Below are positions 58,654-64,000 of a stretch of DNA of 64,000 nt, one piece after another. The notes beneath the pieces were generated by a model. That model searched no databases. It worked only from the letters and a program-made list of their open reading frames with translations, and had not been told where the DNA came from. Position numbers and translations under genes: made by a program. The stretch comes from Rhizobium sp. 32-5/1 (GTDB taxonomy: Bacteria > Pseudomonadota > Alphaproteobacteria > Rhizobiales > Rhizobiaceae), in assembly GCF_029537235.1 (NCBI RefSeq), contig NZ_CP120638.1, positions 682,001 to 746,000 on the forward strand, read 5' to 3'. Position 1 is the first letter of the stretch; every line of letters begins with the position of its first letter.

Positions 58654-58842
58654 GTCTCACGCCCCATGCTTATCGAACCCAATTGTGTGATAAATCCGTC
58701 ATCCGATTGTCACAATCAATGGAAGCCGCGCATCGCGGCGATGAAATTTCCCATGATTGCGGACGTTTTTCTTGGGGCAGAAGCTTGAGCATGGACGTCA
58801 GTTTGGTGCGGGGCAGGCCTTGTCCCTGCCCCGGGGCCCCTT

Positions 58843-59232
58843 TTACTGGGTCCGGCAGCGGCCGGTCTTGGTGGTTTCCTTGTCGCCGTCGTCGTAGGCG
58901 ATACCGATCTTCTCGCCGGCGAGCGATGCGATGGTGCCCGGATACCAGTCACCGGAGCCCTTGTAGTTGCATTCCACCTTCATGCCGATCATCCAGTCAT
59001 AGGGACGGACCTCGTTGAGGCCAACGGTTTCGCGGTCGCCATCGTCGTAGCGGATCGTGACCTTACCGCCTTTTACCTTTTCAGCGATGCCGGGAAACCA
59101 GTAGCCAGCGCCCTGGTAATTTCCGAGAACCCAATCACCCTGCGTTTGCGCGCTGGCGGCACCGGCACTGACAGCGATGACACCGGCGACGATCGACATA
59201 AGTCCAAATTTAAACACAGCATTCACTCCCAT
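58843..59232 (-). CDS. Exported tandem Tudor/SH3-like domain protein
   Basis: 129 residues. A signal peptide (FGLMSIVAGVIAVSAGAASA) is followed by two similar units of about 45 residues. The first holds YQGAGYWFPGIAEKVKGGKVTIRYDDGDRET and the second YKGSGDWYPGTIASLAGEKIGIAYDDGDKET. The shared W-Y/F-P-G-x-I and YDDGD-x-E-T patterns resemble agenet/Tudor-like barrels. One cysteine pair remains in the second unit and tail. It should be periplasmic. Function unknown. A later in-frame start (MSIVAG) would shorten the signal only. Confidence 0.65.
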   Translation of the reverse strand: MGVNAVFKFGLMSIVAGVIAVSAGAASAQTQGDWVLGNYQGAGYWFPGIAEKVKGGKVTIRYDDGDRETVGLNEVRPYDWMIGMKVECNYKGSGDWYPGTIASLAGEKIGIAYDDGDKETTKTGRCRTQ

Positions 59233-59713
59233 CGTTACAGACCCTAGCGGACTGCCTATCCATCGGTATTCCCGGAACGGTGAATGCGAAATGAACCAAA
59301 CCGGTAGTGTTGTTCAGCAGCCTCGCCATTTTTGGTGATGTGCAGGGCGCGGCATAGAATGGACGTCCATTCCTCCGGAACTCACCCTTCCTCCGGAAAC
59401 TCATCCGATCCAACTCAGAAGAGCAGTCCCTGCGACAATCCCCACTAAATCCGCTCCGCCCCTTGCTTCCGGGCCAAAAATCCGTATAAGCGCGCTGTTC
59501 GCAACACCCGGTCTTCTGGCTGGTGGCTGAACGGAGGGCCGGTTTCCGTGATGAAGCCTGTCAGGATCCAAAGGGATCCAGCCTCCCGTGTCTCCGCTCT
59601 CGACCGTCTCGAAACAACACTTTCTTGCCGGCTGTCCGCAGCCAATGGAACAGTCGTTGAGGCTTAGCCGCCGAATATCGGGTGACGATTAACGCAAGAA
59701 AGGCAAAGCCACC
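59233..59713. other. 481-bp region upstream of rpsF
   Basis: No convincing gene is seen. It contains a near-perfect direct repeat (TTCCTCCGGAA then CTCA, twice, at about 59371-59403) and, just before rpsF, a short hairpin CCGA-ATA-TCGG at 59671-59681 that could belong to an S6:S18 autoregulatory leader. Promoters for the ribosomal string should lie here. Confidence 0.4.
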
Positions 59714-60166
59714 ATGGCTCTTTATGAACATGTATTCCTTGCCCGCCAGGACGTTTCCGCACAGCAGGTCGATGCCCTCGTCGAACAGTACAAGGGTGTC
59801 CTCGAAGCAAACGGCGGCAAGGTCGGGCGTGTAGAAAACTGGGGCCTCAAGTCCCTGACCTACCGCATCAACAAGAACCGCAAGGCTCATTACGTTTTGG
59901 TCGACATCGATGCTCCGGCAGCCGCTGTCCACGAAATGGAACGCCAGATGCGCATCAACGAAGACGTTCTTCGTTACATGACCATCGCAGTCGAGAAGCA
60001 TGAAGACGGCCCGTCCGCCATGATGCAGAAGCGCGACCGCGACGACCGTCCGCGCCGTGATGGCGACCGCCCGGAGCGCAGCTTCGGCGATCGTGATCGT
60101 GGTCCGCGCCCGGATCGTGGCGACCGTGAAGACCGTCCGCGCCGTCCGCGCGAAGACCGTGCGTAA
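59714..60166 (+). CDS. rpsF: 30S ribosomal protein S6
   Basis: 150 residues. The ferredoxin-like fold [54 protein letters not shown] and [21 protein letters not shown] is complete by about residue 105. The last about 40 residues are a low-complexity Arg/Asp/Pro tail with repeated DRP and RDG units, longer than in E. coli S6. S6 binds S18 in the platform of the small subunit. Followed by rpsR 18 bp later. Confidence 0.97.
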   Translation: MALYEHVFLARQDVSAQQVDALVEQYKGVLEANGGKVGRVENWGLKSLTYRINKNRKAHYVLVDIDAPAAAVHEMERQMRINEDVLRYMTIAVEKHEDGPSAMMQKRDRDDRPRRDGDRPERSFGDRDRGPRPDRGDREDRPRRPREDRA

Positions 60167-60184
60167 GGTTTAGGAGAAAAGACA

Positions 60185-60433
60185 ATGGCTGACATTTCAT
60201 CCGCTCCGGCTCGCCGCCCGTTCCATCGCCGGCGCAAGACCTGCCCCTTCTCCGGCGCCAACGCTCCGAAGATCGACTACAAGGACATCCGTCTGCTGCA
60301 GCGCTACATTTCCGAGCGCGGCAAGATCGTTCCGTCCCGCATCACGGCAGTATCCCAGAAGAAGCAGCGCGAACTGGCCCAGGCCATCAAGCGCGCCCGC
60401 TTCCTCGGCCTCCTGCCTTACGTCATGTCCTAA
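60185..60433 (+). CDS. rpsR: 30S ribosomal protein S18
   Basis: 82 residues. [45 protein letters not shown] is the standard S18 sequence, with a single cysteine that could bind zinc in other species. AGGAGAAAAG precedes the ATG. Forms a heterodimer with S6. The stop codon is part of a hairpin. Confidence 0.97.
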   Translation: MADISSAPARRPFHRRRKTCPFSGANAPKIDYKDIRLLQRYISERGKIVPSRITAVSQKKQRELAQAIKRARFLGLLPYVMS

Positions 60434-60509
60434 GACATGACTCCGCGGAGGTCTTAAGATCCCGCGGAAACTGACTCTGGGTGAGGCGGCGCTGTGCAAC
60501 AGCGTCGCC
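60431..60509 (+). terminator. Two hairpins after rpsR
   Basis: First: TAAGAC with GTCTTA (60431-60456), around the self-complementary CTCCGCGGAG, starting at the rpsR stop. Second: an 11-bp stem GGCGGCGCTGT with ACAGCGTCGCC (one G-T pair), loop GCA (60485-60509), followed by TTGCTC. The second looks like an attenuating terminator between rpsR and the downstream membrane protein gene. Confidence 0.6.
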
Positions 60510-60643
60510 TTGCTCTTCCCTTCCGCGTTGGGCGCGGATCGGACGCACCGGCGTAAGCGATTGCGTCAAACCCCATGTTGGGGCGCAGCTGAATCAGTTT
60601 GTCAGCAAACGCCTCTAACTGCTTGATAAGCAGGACAGCGACC

Positions 60644-61612
60644 GTGAAGAATTTAGACAGAACATCGCTGCTGACCGGCATTCTCGCCGGCGTGACCGCT
60701 GCCTTGCTTTCGCTCGGCGCGAACACGCAGTCGTCTTTTGCGATCCTGCTCTATGCCGCATCCGCCCTGCCCGTCCTGATTGCCGGCCTCGGCTGGGGCA
60801 ATGCCGCCGCAATCACAGCCGTCGTCACAGCGGGACTTACCGGCGGCGTGCTCGTCTCTCCCTATTTCGCACTGATGATCGTGGTCATTACGCTGATCCC
60901 GGCCGCATGGCTCAGCCATCTGGCCAATCTGGCGCGCCCGGCATCAGAACTCGGCGGTCCGGCCGATGCGCTCGCATGGTATCCGCTGTCCGATATCATG
61001 ACCAACCTTGCCATGCTCGTAACCTTCAGCATGATCATCGTCGGCTTCATGATCGGTTATGACAGCGGCCTGTCCGACCGCATGATCGACATGGTGCTGG
61101 AATCGCTGAAGGCTCAGGAGCCGCTTTACAATCCGGAGCCGGACACGATCGCCCAGATCAAGTCGATCTTCGGGCTGGCTTTGCCGCTGATCCAGGGTGC
61201 GCTCTGGGTGCTGATGCTGTTTGCCGCCTATTACATCGCCACCCGCATCGTGCAGGCTTCCGGAAAGAGCTTGCGCCCGCGCGAGGATATGCCGTCGACC
61301 CTGCGCATGCACCGCTATGCGATCTTCGCCTTCCTCGGCGGTCTCGTCCTGACCTTTGTCGGCGGCACGCCTGCCGTCGTTGGCGCGCTTGTCTGCGGCA
61401 CCTTCGGCGCCGGCTTCCTGCTGTCGGGTTTTGCCGTTCTGCATTTCCGCACGCGCGGCAAGTCCTGGCGGTTGCCGGTGCTGTGGCTCGTTTACCTGGC
61501 CGTTTTGATGTTCACACTGCCGGCCTTCTTCATTCTCCTGTCGGGCCTGATGGACACGAGGCGCACCATCGCGCTCTCCCCGACCGGGAAATCTGAAAAT
61601 ACCGAAATCTAA
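60644..61612 (+). CDS. DUF2232 family membrane protein
   Basis: 322 residues with about eight hydrophobic helices. Located between rpsR and rplI, the normal place for this family in Rhizobiales. The sequence contains several alternating hydrophobic blocks (TSLLTGILAGVTAALLSLG; LVTFSMIIVGFMIGY; LPLIQGALWVLMLFAAYYIATR). GTG 60644 has AGGA 8 bases upstream. The family is also found near sporulation/cell-envelope genes in Firmicutes; no function is proven. Confidence 0.85.
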   Translation: MKNLDRTSLLTGILAGVTAALLSLGANTQSSFAILLYAASALPVLIAGLGWGNAAAITAVVTAGLTGGVLVSPYFALMIVVITLIPAAWLSHLANLARPASELGGPADALAWYPLSDIMTNLAMLVTFSMIIVGFMIGYDSGLSDRMIDMVLESLKAQEPLYNPEPDTIAQIKSIFGLALPLIQGALWVLMLFAAYYIATRIVQASGKSLRPREDMPSTLRMHRYAIFAFLGGLVLTFVGGTPAVVGALVCGTFGAGFLLSGFAVLHFRTRGKSWRLPVLWLVYLAVLMFTLPAFFILLSGLMDTRRTIALSPTGKSENTEI

Positions 61613-61641
61613 GACAAAGAACCAACTGAAAGGAACATACC

Positions 61642-62217
61642 ATGCAAGTCATTCTTCTCGAACGCGTTGCCAAGCTCGGCCAGATGGGCGAAACCGTCAA
61701 GGTTCGCGACGGCTTTGCCCGCAACTACCTGCTCCCGCTCGGCAAGGCCCTGCGCGCCAACGAAGCCAACAAGAAGCGCTTCGAATCCGAGCGTTCGACG
61801 CTTGAAGCCCGCAACCTGGAGCGCAAGTCCGAAGCCCAAGCCGTTGCCGAACAGCTGGACGGCAAGTCCTTCATCGTCGTCCGCTCGGCCGGCGAAACCG
61901 GTCAGCTTTACGGTTCGGTTGCTGCCCGCGACATCGTTGACGTTCTGACAGCCGAAGGCTTCAACGTCGGTCGCAACCAGGTCGACCTCAACAACCCGAT
62001 CAAGACCATCGGCCTGCACGACGTCGTCCTGCACCTCCATGCCGAAGTCGAAATCAAGGTTCAGATGAACGTTGCCCGTTCGGCCGAAGAAGCAGAACGT
62101 CAGCTCAAGGGCGAAAGCCTGACTTCGGCCGACGCCATCTACGGCGTTGACGAAAACGCTCTGAAGGCGGAAGATTTCTTCAATCCGGAAGCCGAATTCG
62201 ACGGCGACGACGAATAA
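61642..62217 (+). CDS. rplI: 50S ribosomal protein L9
   Basis: 191 residues. [44 protein letters not shown] is the N-terminal rRNA-binding domain. The central helix and the C-terminal domain follow, with an acidic tail ([13 protein letters not shown]) longer than in E. coli (149 residues), as in other rhizobia. AAGGAA precedes the ATG. A strong terminator follows. Confidence 0.97.
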   Translation: MQVILLERVAKLGQMGETVKVRDGFARNYLLPLGKALRANEANKKRFESERSTLEARNLERKSEAQAVAEQLDGKSFIVVRSAGETGQLYGSVAARDIVDVLTAEGFNVGRNQVDLNNPIKTIGLHDVVLHLHAEVEIKVQMNVARSAEEAERQLKGESLTSADAIYGVDENALKAEDFFNPEAEFDGDDE

Positions 62218-62243
62218 GACCGACGCTTTCAAAGCGTAAACAG

Positions 62244-62277
62244 AATGGCTCCGGAACACGCGTTCCGGAGCCATTTT
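62244..62277 (+). terminator. Rho-independent terminator after rplI
   Basis: Perfect 14-bp stem: AATGGCTCCGGAAC, loop ACGC, then the complement GTTCCGGAGCCATT, followed by TT. It separates the ribosomal string from dnaB. Confidence 0.92.
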
Positions 62278-62509
62278 GCATTGTCGGATGTCGTGAGCGC
62301 GACTCACATGGGGCAGGTCAAGCAGAAACATCGTTCAGCGCGCGAATCACGGTTGTCGCACCACAGTGCCTGTGGATCAGTCGAACAACGGGCACAGAAT
62401 CGGCCGCCTGGAAATGCGACGGGCGCCGGGACACCCTTTCTCTTGACCCATGCTGCTATCGGCGCCAAACCGATGCCGATCGGTCGATGATTCCGGATAG
62501 AGAAATACC

Positions 62510-64000
<1,491 letters not shown>

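Overview
The window is a piece of an alphaproteobacterial chromosome, most likely from the Rhizobiaceae (Rhizobium/Agrobacterium group). The evidence is gene order and protein type. It carries the rhizobial strings lptF-lptG-lptD-surA-pdxA-rsmA, fabD-fabG-acpP-fabF-mltG-yicC-gmk and rpsF-rpsR-DUF2232-rplI-dnaB. It also has an HdaA-type DnaA regulator, a RopB-like outer membrane protein, and an IS66 element with a pRiA4b-ORF3 passenger. Most of the window is ordinary core genome. No rRNA, tRNA, CRISPR array or prophage was seen.

Layout. 1-8.8 kb: end of a multicopper oxidase, rnd, a membrane adenylate/guanylate cyclase, then a minus-strand run of a PerM-like permease, hdaA, ppk and ppx. 9-18.4 kb: purMN, an omptin protease, a SMI1-like protein, a NUDIX hydrolase, a molybdopterin oxidoreductase, rlmJ, a lipoprotein RNase T2, a glutathione transferase and an outer membrane protein. 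18.7-25 kb: SDR-uvrC-pgsA-moaD-moaE, an orphan branched-chain amino acid permease divergent from a CGNR zinc-finger regulator across a perfect palindrome, and a lipoprotein. 25-29.6 kb: an exported protein of unknown function cut near its 3' end by a complete IS66 element flanked by an 8-bp target duplication. 29.7-39.9 kb: ndk, a GST, DinB, a fused DhaK-DhaL kinase, a GGDEF protein, an ABC-F ATPase, a GNAT protein, VapBC and a sugar dehydrogenase. 39.9-51.5 kb: holC-pepA, divergent from the LPS-export/SurA/PdxA/RsmA string, which runs convergent to gmk-yicC. 51.6-58.2 kb: mltG, the fatty-acid synthesis genes and an aldo/keto reductase. 58.3-64 kb: two small unknown proteins, then the S6-S18-L9-DnaB string, cut by the window end.

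The most striking property is technical. Eighteen genes have their reading frame broken by single-base changes (22 events), nearly all in short homopolymers. They include genes expected to be essential: acpP, fabF, lptG and lptD. Restoring one base in each case gives a normal full-length protein, so these look like consensus errors rather than real decay. The two extra bases in acpP both sit where a GANTC (CcrM methylation) site is expected. Coordinates below span the whole reconstructed gene in such cases.

Biological candidates for follow-up are: the 26-bp operator-like palindrome of the CGNR/permease pair; the inverted arrays of 7-bp units between fabG and fabD; the IS66 passenger gene; the interrupted exported protein; an omptin with an intact active site; and an exported tandem Tudor/SH3-like protein.
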